A stretch of 64,000 bases of DNA from Erigeron canadensis (taxonomy: Eukaryota > Streptophyta > Magnoliopsida > Asterales > Asteraceae): positions 41,832,645 to 41,896,644 of the forward strand of contig NC_057763.1 of NCBI RefSeq assembly GCF_010389155.1, in the 5' to 3' direction. A program made the position numbers and the translations under genes. This document shows, one piece after another, positions 24,835 through 35,894 of the stretch (within the stretch, counting starts at the first letter, position 1; each line of letters opens with the position of its first letter). A model generated the notes under the pieces. That model was not told the DNA's origin, ran no database searches, and saw only the letters and a program-made list of their open reading frames with translations.

Positions 24835-25356
24835 AAAAATATTTATCATTATGGGTTACCTAACTTGACACTTTATTTGTTAAATTTAAAATTAAAAAAA
24901 GGATCCTTAAGCTCTTAATTGATAAGTTTGGTTTTATATAAACGATTGCTTAATGACTGTCAACATAATTGTATATGTATGTATATTATTAGAGATTATA
25001 TATATTGTTTAAATTTACTTATTTGAAAAGCAAACGTACGTTCATGTGTTATATAATTGTTCACTTTTTTGTTTCAATAAAAGTTTAATTAATTTTGTCT
25101 TTCGATTGTTGGTTCACCTTCAATCAACATTGTTAATACAATGTAAGTTGTTTTTGATAATTCGTAATTTTGGAGTGGAAAAAACGTGCTTTATGAATAT
25201 TGAATCAAGACCCAACAACGCTAAGGTTCCATATATCTCATTTCGTTAATTATTTTGATAAAAAAAATAATAATATGTCTAAAAGTTCAGCCTGTTTATT
25301 GAAATTTATTGCTTACTAGTTTAGGAGTCTACAATAGCAGACGAGTTATTATTAAA
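24835..25356. other. AT-rich intergenic DNA, no gene seen
   Basis: Short AT-rich ORFs only (for example 25,046-25,249 plus). Nothing recognisable. Confidence 0.45.
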
Positions 25357-25912
25357 GGCAAATGATAAATCCTCTTAAACCGCATGTCTTGGTTATGATG
25401 TTCCTATTTTCGTATGTTGGTTAATATTTTCAAAATGGTTGCTATTGTATTTGTATTATCGAACTTGTGCTAAGGTATTGTTAGACCACATGCTTGCTAC
25501 TCTCCACTACTCTCAAACTAGATGGATTCAGTAGACAGGAATATACTCTTATGATATTATCGGTTATCGGCTGACAGGTATGGTTTCTATACACTTTAAA
25601 CTTTTCGACTTTTACTTTTTGTTAGCCGAAGGTCCTTATGGAACCAGTCTCTCTACCTTTGGGTAGAGGTATTGACTGTCTACACCTTACCTCCCCATAC
25701 CCCGCGCAAGGATTGGACACTGTTGTTGTTGTTGTTGTTGATAAATCCTCTTAAAAGATTAGTCTAAAAATCTTCCTAAACCGTAAGAAGGTGACATGTG
25801 GTATCCATTAATTCTCTTTCATACTCTTACCCCCTGATTTTTCCACATATCATCATCTCATTGTTAGAAGGATTTTTAAGTCATTTAGTTAGTAGGATTA
25901 TCATTTCTCATT
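25357..25912. mobile_element. MITE, family M1 copy 1, split by a nested retroposon
   Basis: The left piece (25,357-25,379: ggcaaatgataaatcctc) and right piece (25,740-25,912, ending tagtaggattatcatttctc) together form an element with inverted ends, TGATAAATCCTCTTAA against its complement. Related copies are at 38,395-38,575 and 42,093-42,275. Shared interior words include gacatgtgg and agaaggattttt. Confidence 0.65.
25380..25739 (+). mobile_element. RTE/TS-SINE-type retroposon with 16-bp target duplication and (TTG)n tail
   Basis: Flanked by a perfect 16-bp repeat, gataaatcctcttaaa, at 25,364-25,379 and 25,740-25,755, lying in the end of a MITE. The 3' part reads ggaaccagtctctctacctt, a gggtagaggtattgactgt block, then gggattggacac-like text and seven TTG units. 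This is the plant RTE LINE / TS SINE 3' end. The 5' 200 bp was not recognised. Confidence 0.8.
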
Positions 25913-26558
25913 ATTAAATTTTCCATGATTAATATAAATTCTTGTAAATTATAATCAGAAATTTGAACACTTAAGTATTCACATGTGAAACAAAAATTTA
26001 ATTAAAAAATACGTCAACTATATTTTTATCAACTTTTGTCATTGGATGTTTTACTGATAAGTTTTGTTCAGGATCCACATAGTTTTTAAATTATGATATA
26101 ATGAAAAAAATTCAACTCTTAGGTATTCATAATTGAAATCTAAATTTTGCTAATAGTATATCAAATTCTGACGTTGAACATGTTGAAAAGTTTTTAATAA
26201 TATGTTGAAAAGTTTTTAATGAACTAAATGGTGGGAAATTTATAACTATTCTCATTCTCATGTTGAATGTTACAAAATGTAATAATTATATTAATTAAGT
26301 ATTTAGTGGGATTTTTTTTTTTATGAAAGACTAACAGTGTACAATTAGTGATACAAAACAAAAAATGTAAATTATTTCATAAAATATAATTAAGGTTTAA
26401 TAAAGTAATATAATTGGTTAATAAGTGATAAAAATAAATGTATTTTCAGAATAATAAAAATAAAGTAATATATATTATCTAAACAATGAGACATAAGGCG
26501 TAAATAGTACATAACTACTTATTGACACCGCGCGTTGCTGCAGTTACGTCGTATAAAA
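25913..26558. other. AT-rich intergenic DNA, no gene seen
   Basis: Contains text resembling 23,460-23,540 (aagttttgttca.gat.cacatagtttttaaattatgatataat at 26,060-26,105), so part is duplicated from, or shared with, the region after Helitron H1 copy 1. Confidence 0.45.
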
Positions 26559-26622
26559 ATGACAACTTAACATCTAGCAATAACATTAAAAATGACAACT
26601 TAGCATCTAGCAATAACATTAA
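26559..26622. repeat. Two-copy 32-bp tandem repeat
   Basis: The unit 'atgacaacttaacatctagc...aataacattaaaa' occurs twice back to back with one difference (acttaac / acttagc). Confidence 0.75.
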
Positions 26623-26734
26623 AAATATTATAAAGGAATAATAAGTCGTATAAAAACACAAACAATAACTATATTAATGCTTTAAATGTTTCATTAATGT
26701 AAGACCTAAGCATGATGAAAATTATTATATATAT

Positions 26735-27245
26735 ATGTATAAAAACGGAAGAAAATAATTAAAAACCAAATCTTTAAAAGTAAAACCATAACCGTGTGCA
26801 AATTGTATGATAAAAACCTGAGAACCAAAAAATTTAGTGTCAATAAAAATGAGAACGAAATTTTTGGTGGGATACAAGTTAAAAGATGATAATTTTAATT
26901 AAAAAAAAAAAACTAAACGTGTAGCAATACAATAAAAATAATGTAAAAGAATATTAAGATGTATAAAAACAATATGAACGTAAGACGTAACGATAATAAA
27001 AGTTATTGTATAATAAAAACGTTATATGTATAAAAAGACAAATGAAAATAATCAAAGACCAAATGTTTAAAAGTAAAACCGTAACTGTGTAAATGTTGTT
27101 TGATGAATACATGAGAACCTAAAAGTTTAGTGTCACGAAAATGAAAGCGAAAACTTTGATGTGGGGTAAATGTTAAAAAATAGAAATTTTAGGGGATTAA
27201 AATGAAATTTGGTTAAAATTTAGGAGGTTAAAACGAAATTTAGTT
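26735..27245. repeat. Tandem duplication, unit about 290 bp
   Basis: The block from 'atatgtataaaaacggaaga' (26,735) through 'tttggtgggatacaagtt' recurs, diverged, from 'atatgtataaaaagacaaatg' (27,025) through 'tttgatgtggggtaaatgtt'. Shared words include ttaaaagtaaaacc.taac.gtgt and tttagtgtca. Neither copy is coding. Confidence 0.6.
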
Positions 27246-27529
27246 AAAATTAGTATGTGCTTTAAAAGCTTGTACATTTCACGCATAAAGTACTTATACA
27301 TTTACATAGGTTTTTAGTATATATATAATTTTAACGCTTTTGAACATTCATACTTCCATAGCACACTACACATATAAGTACAATTAAGAACACCCGGGTC
27401 TATGACAAAATGATACAAAAGATGAAAAATAATAAAAAACCATAGCAGCCTTAATTTTATAGGCCATTCCATCTAAATATAACCTGGACCCAACAATGCC
27501 CAAAGTTAAATTGTTAATTAGTGTAAACA

Positions 27530-27835
27530 AAAATACTTTTCTGACATTTTGTTTGGTCACTTTGGTTTCTTAAGACATGTCCCAGAAAACTGATTTGACT
27601 ATATGTACAAGTCTTAGTAATAAAAGGTAAATAGCTCTGTAATCATATTTAACCTGTCTATAATGTGTAGTTCAAATACTTTGTATCTGTTATTTGTTAA
27701 GTGGATAAAAATGTGCTTGTTGGGTCAACTTAACATGACTCTACCAAAGTATAAGAGAAACTACATGTTTCAATCCGCCCATTTTTCCTCTTCTAATAAT
27801 TTGACAGTATTCAAGTCCAATTCAATTAGTTCGCA
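27530..27835. mobile_element. hAT MITE relative (family of 61,668-61,955)
   Basis: 'aaatacttttctgacatttt', 'agaaaactgattt', 'caagtcttagtaat', 'aatgtgtagtt' and 'gcccatttttcc.cttct' occur in the same order as in the MITE in the last intron of the intact cystatin-like gene. Ends are too diverged here to place a target duplication. The 62-codon ORF is incidental. Confidence 0.55.
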
Positions 27836-28357
27836 TATGTTTTCAGTATAAATATTTAGACTAAATGTCACCACACTATTTTATATGTAATTTAGAGTTA
27901 ACTGGTCAGAGTAGGAGTAATTCATTAAACCGATAGGTAGCACAGAATAAACGGCGCAGAATAACTAATTGATCATAATAGACTAATAGTCATTTACCTC
28001 ACCACTACATATCTTAGCCTCCTAACAAGCTCCAAAAATTAGATGTTTTGGCAGAAAAAAACTTTAATCAACTCTAACGACCAACCAATCTGCATGTGAT
28101 CCTACTTTGTGTCGTGCATTAACTACCCGTAAAGTTTGCATACTACACATAATGGGGCCATCATATGTGATCACCAAAAATATTGCTCTATTCACATCCT
28201 ATGACTACCAATTTGTTCGACCCACACCCACACCATGTCAATCACCAAATCAAGGAAGGTCCAAATGCTGAAAATTGAAATCAGAAACCACATTATTATT
28301 CATAATGAAATCGACTTCATACTCATCATTATAAAGTCATCGTAAAAAGATAAGCAA
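27836..28357. other. Intergenic 3' flank of cystatin-like copy B
   Basis: No gene seen. The last 50 bp (from ataatgaaatcgacttcat) begins the homology shared with copy A at 23,540. Confidence 0.4.
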
Positions 28358-29166
28358 CTAACCTTTTAATAGGTTATAGTAGTCGTAACCCACACAAGTG
28401 GTTCCGTTCGTCCTACGCACCATCCCGGTATATTTGCCTGGATTAGTCCAGCCATCTACAGGTAGATTTATTTGGAGCATAGAGTATCAATAAAGAGAAT
28501 CGGCAGGATGAGACATGTAATAATAAAGTTTAAAGTCGGGTTGTGTTTACTTTGTTCAATTTATAGAAAAATAAATAACGAAAGGGATTGCAAAAACCTA
28601 TTTTAAAAAGCTACAATTTTGGTTGGCGCTTTTGCACTACCCAGTCCAACTAATGCTTGAGATGAAGAGTGACCAAAATCAGCCCATTCAGTATCCATAT
28701 ATAAAACTAGACCATAAATCTGATGCAAAGTAAGCTTCAGTTAATCTCGATTAGTTGTTCGACTGCAAGCTGGTGGAAAGAGTGACAGTATGCCCTGAGG
28801 TAGCACTTTGCGAAGCCCTGTTGAGTAAACAAGACAGTGTGGCTCTTAAGAGTAAAACATGTATGTACTAACCTTTTACAGCATTCTTGCTGTACGTTTT
28901 CAAGCGAATCAACTCAGCTGTTTTCATGTCTTTCGTCTTACCTGCAGATCCGAGATGACAAAAGTGATAAAGAGAAAATTACAAACACTATTTGGAAGGG
29001 TGCCATAACGACAAGACAGTAAGGGGTACCTTGCATAACTCTGACATATCTATGCCATAGTTCTAAAATGACATATTGATAAGATAACACAAAATTAAGT
29101 ATGCCTATTAAAAGAAGGCATACCACAAGCCTAGGACATTGCATCCAATCTGGCATGAATTCTCAA

Positions 29167-29189
29167 GGGGGGGGGGGGGGGGGGGGGGG
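29167..29189. repeat. Poly-G tract (23 G) in a copy-B intron
   Basis: Uninterrupted run of 23 G between the 54-nt and 69-nt exons of copy B. With the 21-C run at 7.4 kb these are the two longest GC homopolymers in an otherwise AT-rich window. Confidence 0.9.
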
Positions 29190-29869
29190 CAATTTACTGC
29201 ATACATAAATCGTAGATAAAATAAACAAACAACTCAGATATGCTTCCGCAAAGAATCATTCAAAATCAATAAAAAGGAGGAATAATATAAGACTAAGATT
29301 CGTGAAAACTGGTAATGGAAGAAAACAAGCAAGTTATCGAGGGAATTCAGGTAAACAATTACTACAGATATAGAGATAGGTTATATTATCACAACGTTAA
29401 CTATTATGTTTCACGAATGGAAGAGTTAAAAACCTTTCATATATTTGGGTGAAGTTTTCAAGTGGACCTTTATGTCATTTTTAAGACCTGCACAAAAACC
29501 ACATTGTTAGTGAATAAGGAAACCGGAACATAATTCTCCGGTGCAAACACAAGGTTCATAAAAGGCACATAACGCAATGCAAGATCTTTGATTGACCTTC
29601 AAAGTATAAGTAGATACAGCAAATAAGCATAGTGATTCTCTGCTTCCATATATTAAATCTATCCACAAGTTGGTATAGAAAAGAAAAATATAGCATTACA
29701 TGGAAGACTAACCTCTCAAAGTTTCATATATAGACGTCAAGCGAGACAAGTGAGATATTGACATTGCTTTATTACCTGCATGCAATAGAAGGCAATAAAA
29801 CTGGAGACACTGAGAAAAAAAGATTGAAATAAAATAGTTCCACTAATTTCAAGAAAAGGTGAAACACAA

Positions 29870-29931
29870 AGTAAACAAAAACAGCATTATGTATGGGCAA
29901 GCAAACAAAAACAGCATTATGTATGGGCAAG
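29870..29931. repeat. Two-copy 29-bp tandem repeat
   Basis: The unit 'caaacaaaaacagcattatg...tatgggcaag' occurs twice in direct succession without differences inside the intron between the two 63-nt exons of copy B. The 86-codon minus ORF here gains its repeated text from this. Confidence 0.8.
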
Positions 29932-31827
29932 GTAGGGCATGGTGAGTGATGAGTTGGGTTGGCTCACAAAACGTTTGATTCCTATCTTTTTTTTTTTTGA
30001 GAGTATAGAAGCTAGATGAATACATGGAAGATGAACCTTTCAAAATTCTGGGGATTAATTTCAGGCGAGACAAGCGAGATATTGCCATGGCTTTCTTACC
30101 TGCATGCAAGATAAGGCATTAAAGCAGGTGCCCCGAGATGGAAGGAAAACTTTGCAATATATGTGGTTTTTCCAAAAGCAGCATACATGAACAGAAGAAA
30201 AGCCAAAATGTTACTCGTATTAGTTTATGGTAACGATTAGAGGCTGCAAAATGGACCAATAAAGCACATTATGTCATGGGTACAATTATTAATATAAGTT
30301 GGGGTGGCCAAATTTTTTTTCATAATCCACCGATTTTTACATAAATGGTTACCAGCTCTGAGAATTGTTTCAGCATTTTAAAAGAATTGATAATTTATGG
30401 GCAACATCCTCTAGTACAAAAGTGTTGCATATTTGCAGTTGCAATGGGAATACAAAAGGGATTAAGGATTCTAAGAAGAATGTGATAACCAAATCAAAAG
30501 ATGAGAGATACTCTAAATAACCACATACCAACTGGTGTGCGGTTGGTAAGGACAAACTTGGTCAAGGTTTTCTTTCCATAATCACTCTTGCATACAACTT
30601 TGGCTTCGTAGACACCAAGGTCCCCTTCTTCAATGGCCTCTATGGTCAGTTAGAAGAAATAAGCCTTGGTAAGTTTGAGGTATTTGCACTCCAACATCTC
30701 AATATCATGAAGGTTGTTGTGTTCACTCGTTTTAACATGCTAATTATAAAGATAAATTAGTGTATAAAATAAAACAATGAATGATGAAAACAAAGTCTGA
30801 AAAGTTCCAAGCAGGTAGAATTAAACTATACCATCTGACAAACGTTGTTAAAAGCAGCAACGGCAAAGTCACCAACCACACGAGCAAAGGGATGATCGAG
30901 CTGAATAGACCTTTTATGTTGCTCAGCTAGCACTTTAGTTAGGTCGACAAGAGGACGCTACCACACAAATGAAATATGTATGTATCACAAACATGTATAA
31001 GACCAAATTAAAGAGAGATGTATATATATATGTTCTATACATACAGTCCCCTCATCAATTTGTTTAAACTCCAACCAACTTTTCTGCTCCTCATCTTTTA
31101 AGGGAACACCGTGTAATTCCGGGGTTTCTGAAGGATGATTATACACTGAAAAGGAAATCTGACCAAGTCACTAAATATTTATATACATGTCGTGTTGACT
31201 CAATATCTATATCTATAATCTCTTAATAACATATTGAAACTCTATTTTAAGTAATTTAAACACTTTTTTCAATATCCCCACATTGCCCCTAATTCACACA
31301 TTACCTTTAATTCTATATCTCTAAACACACAAACACCATACCATGATCTAACACGCAATAACTTTTTTCTCTTCTTCCTATTTACACACACGCTTATCAA
31401 TTCCTCCCCCACTGTTTTGTATCATCATTATCACCGTTTAACTGCTGACCAACCCTCGTATATGTAAACAGCATATACACCGCAACCCTGATGATTCATG
31501 TTAATCATACCCAAAAAACATAAAATCGCTTAAATTTGTTGGAATAAAAAGCAATATCCAAAATTTGGTTTCTTCTAACATCAAATTAGAAATAAACACC
31601 AGCGGAATTATTATATGTGTTTGCATAAACAAATATAAATATAAATTAATTAATAAAGGTGACAAAATTTGATAGTGAATCCAGCTGGCGTAAGTTTGAT
31701 CTCCTTTCTGAAATTAATATATTATATAAATTTACTCACAACATTAAACAAAACAAACTCACTCGCAGTCTTATATATATATATGTATACGATAGGATAT
31801 GAGAGAGAGATATAACTTACGAAGCAT

Positions 31828-32936
31828 TATCGCGCCTGTGTATCAAAGAGACGGAAACAATCGACTAATAAAAGTAAATGCAATTTTAATTTGCCGGGGA
31901 ACAACACATACATACACTCACACATAAGCATGTCCAACAGAAAAAGGAATTAAACCGACTCAAAAGTCAAAACTTTGGGTATTACATTTATTAAAGTCAA
32001 AGTCAAAACTTTGGGTATTACATTTCTTTTTATGGATTTTTATATTATAAACAAACAAAAATATCCGTTAATTCTTTATTTTTTATTTAATATATATCGA
32101 CAATATTTTTACATTCAATCATTTAATACACTTATCGTTTAATAATTAAAAAAATAAACAAGCCTCTAATTAATTCTTGTTGGAGCAATTTTTCATTGGT
32201 AAATGTATGTTTTTTTAAAAAACATTATTTAAAAATTTATTAAAAAATGCTAGTAAGAAAATAGCAAGCACAAGACACGATTCAACAAACAAATGAGATA
32301 AAAAGGAATAAATTCTAACGATACAATACAAACACGCAACATACGGGCGGGTACTAAAGTCGGAATGAAGATCCCAAGCAACGCCGAATGAATGATTTCT
32401 CAGAAAAGAAATTAACCGAACACCCGTTGCATCATAATACAAATTCAAAAGAATATCATTTTTTAATAAAAACTTCTTGGGTCCAAATGCCAAGACATAG
32501 ATTTTCCCCACATGAGTTTCTTACGAAATTGTAAAAGAATATCACTGGAAAAAACTGTAAAATCAACTCAAAACTTAGTTAATTATTATTGGAGCAAAAT
32601 CATTACTAGTAATTGTTTAAAAACAAATAAAATAAATTCTTGGGTTTCAATCCCAATGGTAAAGGTTTCCTGTACGAGTTGCTTTTAGAATTTTAGAAGC
32701 ATGCCGTCGAACATAAAATTCGTCGTTTAAAAAATTAATTGTTAAAATTGTTCTAGACTTATAGACTTGGTAGTATTTGACAGATGAAAAAAAAGTTTCT
32801 GCTAGATTTTTGTTATGGAATAAATAATGATACCCGACTCATTTTACAAGTATTATTATTCCGTAATATAAATGTAAGTTATTATATGGATATAATTTAA
32901 GATAAAGATTTTTTTAAGTTAAAATTTTTCAAAACT
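31828..32936. other. Promoter side of copy B and intergenic DNA
   Basis: Upstream of the copy-B ATG lies plausible 5' UTR; no clear TATA box was placed. At 31,955-32,025 the phrase aaagtcaaaactttgggtattacattt occurs twice in tandem (about 45-bp spacing). The 98-codon minus ORF at 32,215-32,511 shows no family resemblance. Confidence 0.4.
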
Positions 32937-33165
32937 TTTTTTGACAAGTGAATTTTACCTCAGACGCGTATGATGTTTGCTAATCGCACAACAAAAGGGT
33001 CCCGCACTAAGCGGATCTTAAATACCTTTTCTCACCATACCACCTCCTTAATTGGAAAATACCGTCGAGGAGAACCTCCCAAGGCTCGAACTCGAGACTT
33101 TAGAGTAAACTCTTCCGGAGCCCCACATAGCAGGTTTAATGAAACATCCCTGACCAATATAACTT
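32937..33165 (-). mobile_element. tRNA-derived SINE, full-length-looking copy
   Basis: On the minus strand the element starts near ttggtcagggatgtttcatt, has a B-box-like gagttcgagcc, then ggaggttctcctcgacggta, ggtggtatggtgag and ggtaaaattcacttgtcaaa with an A-rich tail. The plus-strand 71-codon ORF is the antisense of this. The truncated sister is at 17,148-17,292. Confidence 0.7.
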
Positions 33166-34039
33166 TATATTTTTATCTATGTTAAATGATGAGTTTATTG
33201 TTAATTAAAAAATTTGAAAGATTGTAACTTTGTAAACATGGAAGGAATTGTAATTATAAGATTACGATGGGTTTATTTTGCTTGGACTATTCATTAAAAG
33301 TTATTCCAAGTGATTTAGTTTAAGGTCTTGGGTGTAACAGCTCAGTTTGAAAAATCTATAGCCAATGATGAGCGCCCGGTTAAAGTTGCAATCGTCACAA
33401 GCATATATAAAGTGAATAAATGTTGTATACTTCTGGCTCAAAATCTAAAATGTTGATTTTTTTCATATATACAAACCTTTAATCATATCTTGAAATACAA
33501 TGGAGATGTCACAAAATTATACTACTAGAACATATATATGATTTAACTGTAAACCATAAGTAATTGGTCAAATTAACATCAGTTAACCATAATTAAGTAT
33601 AGAATATTGATCAAAGATGAGTACACCACATCTTCTCATAGGCTTTTCGTAGGTCTAACAAGTTCCAAAAATTAGGCAAAGATAGATATACATTGACAGT
33701 TTCAAATCTAACGGGTAACCAAATTGTAACTACGTTTGCATATATGACCCATGTTTAAGTATAAAATTACACGGCGCTTAATTAGGTATAATAATTATGC
33801 TTAAATTCAAGAAGGTTGACATTGTTTAGAACTACTAGGGCCATCCAATATCACCAAAAATCTACCTCTGGTTCTATCCCACAACTACCAGATTCATGAG
33901 TTCTTGTCTGCTCACACCACAAAGCCCAAGTCTAAACCTGGGAGGCAAAAAATATAAACTACATCAGAATTCATGTAAAATCCCACTTCAATACTTTCGT
34001 ATGTATTTAGTATTTACCATCGTAAACGACTTACCTCCT

Positions 34040-35501
34040 ACCAATGGGTTATAGTAGTCGTAACCACAGGTAGTGCCATCTTCCCTTCGTCCTACACACC
34101 ATCTCGGTATATTTGCCTGAATTAGTCCAGCCATCTACAGGTTATTCGGAGCATACAGTATCAATAAAGAGAATGGGCAGGTTGAGACATGTAATAATAA
34201 AGTTTTAAAGTCGGGTTGTGTTTACTTTGTTCAATTTATAGGAAAATAAATAACGCAAGGGTGATTGCAAAAACCTATTTTAAAAAGCTACATTTTTTGT
34301 TAGCACTACCCTGTCCAACCAATGATTCAGATGAAGAGTGACCAAAATCAGCCCATTCGGTATGCATATATAAAACAAGACCATAAATCCGATGCAAAGT
34401 AAGCTTTATTTAACCTCGATTAGTTCGACTGCAAGTTGGTGGAAAGAGTGACAGTATGCCCCGAGGTAGCACTTTGTGAAGCCCTGTTGAGTAAACAAGA
34501 CCGTGTAGTTCTTGCTAAGAAGATAAACCAATAAAAACATATAGCATAACTTCTAAATGAGGTCTTCATACCAATTAAAAGGTTATAAATACTCAAACTT
34601 TTCCTTAAGAGTGAAACGTGTATGTACTAACCTTTTACAGCATTTTCGTTGTACTTTTTCAGGCAAATCAACTCAGCTGTTTTCATGCCTTTCTTCTTAC
34701 CTGTAGATCCGAGATGAAAAAAATGATAAATAGAAAATTAGAAAAACTATATGGGAGGGTGCTGTAACGACAAGACTTTAAGGGGTACCTTGCATATAGT
34801 CCCAAAATGACATTCTAGAAAACAGTACTACAAAAGAGAGTACACACATGCCTTCTTATAAGATTTTCCAAATAATCACATACCAACGGGTGTGTGCCGG
34901 TACCTAAAAACACGAGCAATGTTATCCTACCATCATCACTCTCAAACTCAACTATGGCTTCATAGACGTCAAAATTGCCTTGCCCAATGGCTTCTATGAT
35001 GATATAGAAGTAATACCTCCCGGTTACTTTTATATATTTGAACTCCATAATTTCATACTCCTAAAGGATAACATGTTGCTCCTTGGCAAGCTATAACAAC
35101 AACAAAAAATCTGTTTATATACGATGACAGATGATTAATCAGTGATAAAATTTCCTAATCTAAAATCTCGAAAATAGGTGAAATGAAACTCATACCGTTT
35201 TATACGACTCATTAAAGACGTAAACGACAAAGTCGTCAGCAATTTTTACAATTGAATACTCGAGTCTAATTGGCTTTTTTCTTGCTTCAACTATTCGGTA
35301 AAGAAAGTGTAGAAAGTAGAGACTGCCATAAACATAAAGAAACGCATATACATAAAAACACATTCAAATACAAATGAGTAGAAACATATCAAAATATGAA
35401 TATACATACAACTCCCTCATCCAATTCTTTGAACTGTTGCCAACTATCCTGCTCCTCGTCTTTCAAGCCAACAAGGTATCTAATTCTTTGACGATGACAC
35501 G
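34040..35501 (-). pseudogene. Cystatin-like family, copy C (left palindrome arm)
   Basis: Recognisable exons (minus): 35410-35501 (LVGLKDEEQDSWQQFKELDE), 35196-35322 (EYSIVKIADDFVVYVFNES; 127 nt against 126 in copy B, a +1 shift), 34884-35090 (cystatin sheet exon), 34632-34700 and about 34040-34134 (DGWTNSGKYTEMVCRTKG, then frame lost through a net +4 insertion). In the sheet exon a TAG at 35,061-35,063 interrupts the frame, but the same TAG can serve as a new acceptor, giving EYEIMEFKYIKVTGRYYFY onward with the loop ahead of it deleted. One base is missing before its donor. The first exon (ATG) is absent, cut off by the inversion breakpoint. An alternative last exon is conserved at 34,483-34,410. 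Probably non-functional. Confidence 0.75.
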
Positions 35502-35894
35502 CTGAAAAGTAAAGGTTGTTACCATCCTTAATTTGTTTAACTTAAACTATATAAACGACCAATGGGTGAAATCATGTGTCCACACATGAAGACTAGAGGT
35601 TACAAGTTCAAAATGACAAATGGAGAAATTGAATTTGATCCAACATAATAGTTAGTTGCAGTATGAGCTTTAAGTATTAAAACATTATATCCAGATAAAC
35701 GACCTATAAAACAAATAATAAACACACATTAGTTAACTTAAAGCTCATACTACAACTAACTATTTGTCATTTTGAACTTGTAACCTCTAGTCTTTATATG
35801 TAGACACATGATTTCACCCATTGGTCGTTTATATATACATATATATCTATTTAAGGGTACACAAATTAAGGATGGTAACAACCTTTACTCTTCG

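Larger units (their letters stand above)
28358..31827 (-). pseudogene. Cystatin-like family, copy B: near-complete gene with one in-frame stop
   Basis: Exon model (minus): 31821-31827 (ATG CTT C, strong GTAAGT donor), 31045-31145, 30832-30957, 30529-30739, 30037-30099, 29434-29487, 28873-28941, 28358-28455. Phases agree at every junction. A second 63-nt copy of exon 5 lies at 29713-29775, and an alternative last exon (28,816 or 28,817 to about 28,738, TAA) follows a good AG. Exon 2 holds LKDEEQKSWLEFKQIDEG; exon 3 the cystatin helix text VVGDFAVAAFN; exon 4 the sheet text ECKYLKLTKAYFF then a TAA (30,650-30,652) where the intact paralogue at 58 kb has Tyr, followed by EEGDLGVYEAKVVC. The last exon gives DGWTNPGKYTGMVRRTNG then GYDYYN. 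There is no QxVxG. Apart from the stop the gene looks whole, so it may be a recent pseudogene, or the base may be wrong or polymorphic. The cystatin assignment is inferred from motif order. Confidence 0.72.

Noticed and set aside
32215..32511. 98-codon minus-strand ORF with a hydrophobic end
   Set aside because: AT-rich composition, no motif, no relative in the window.
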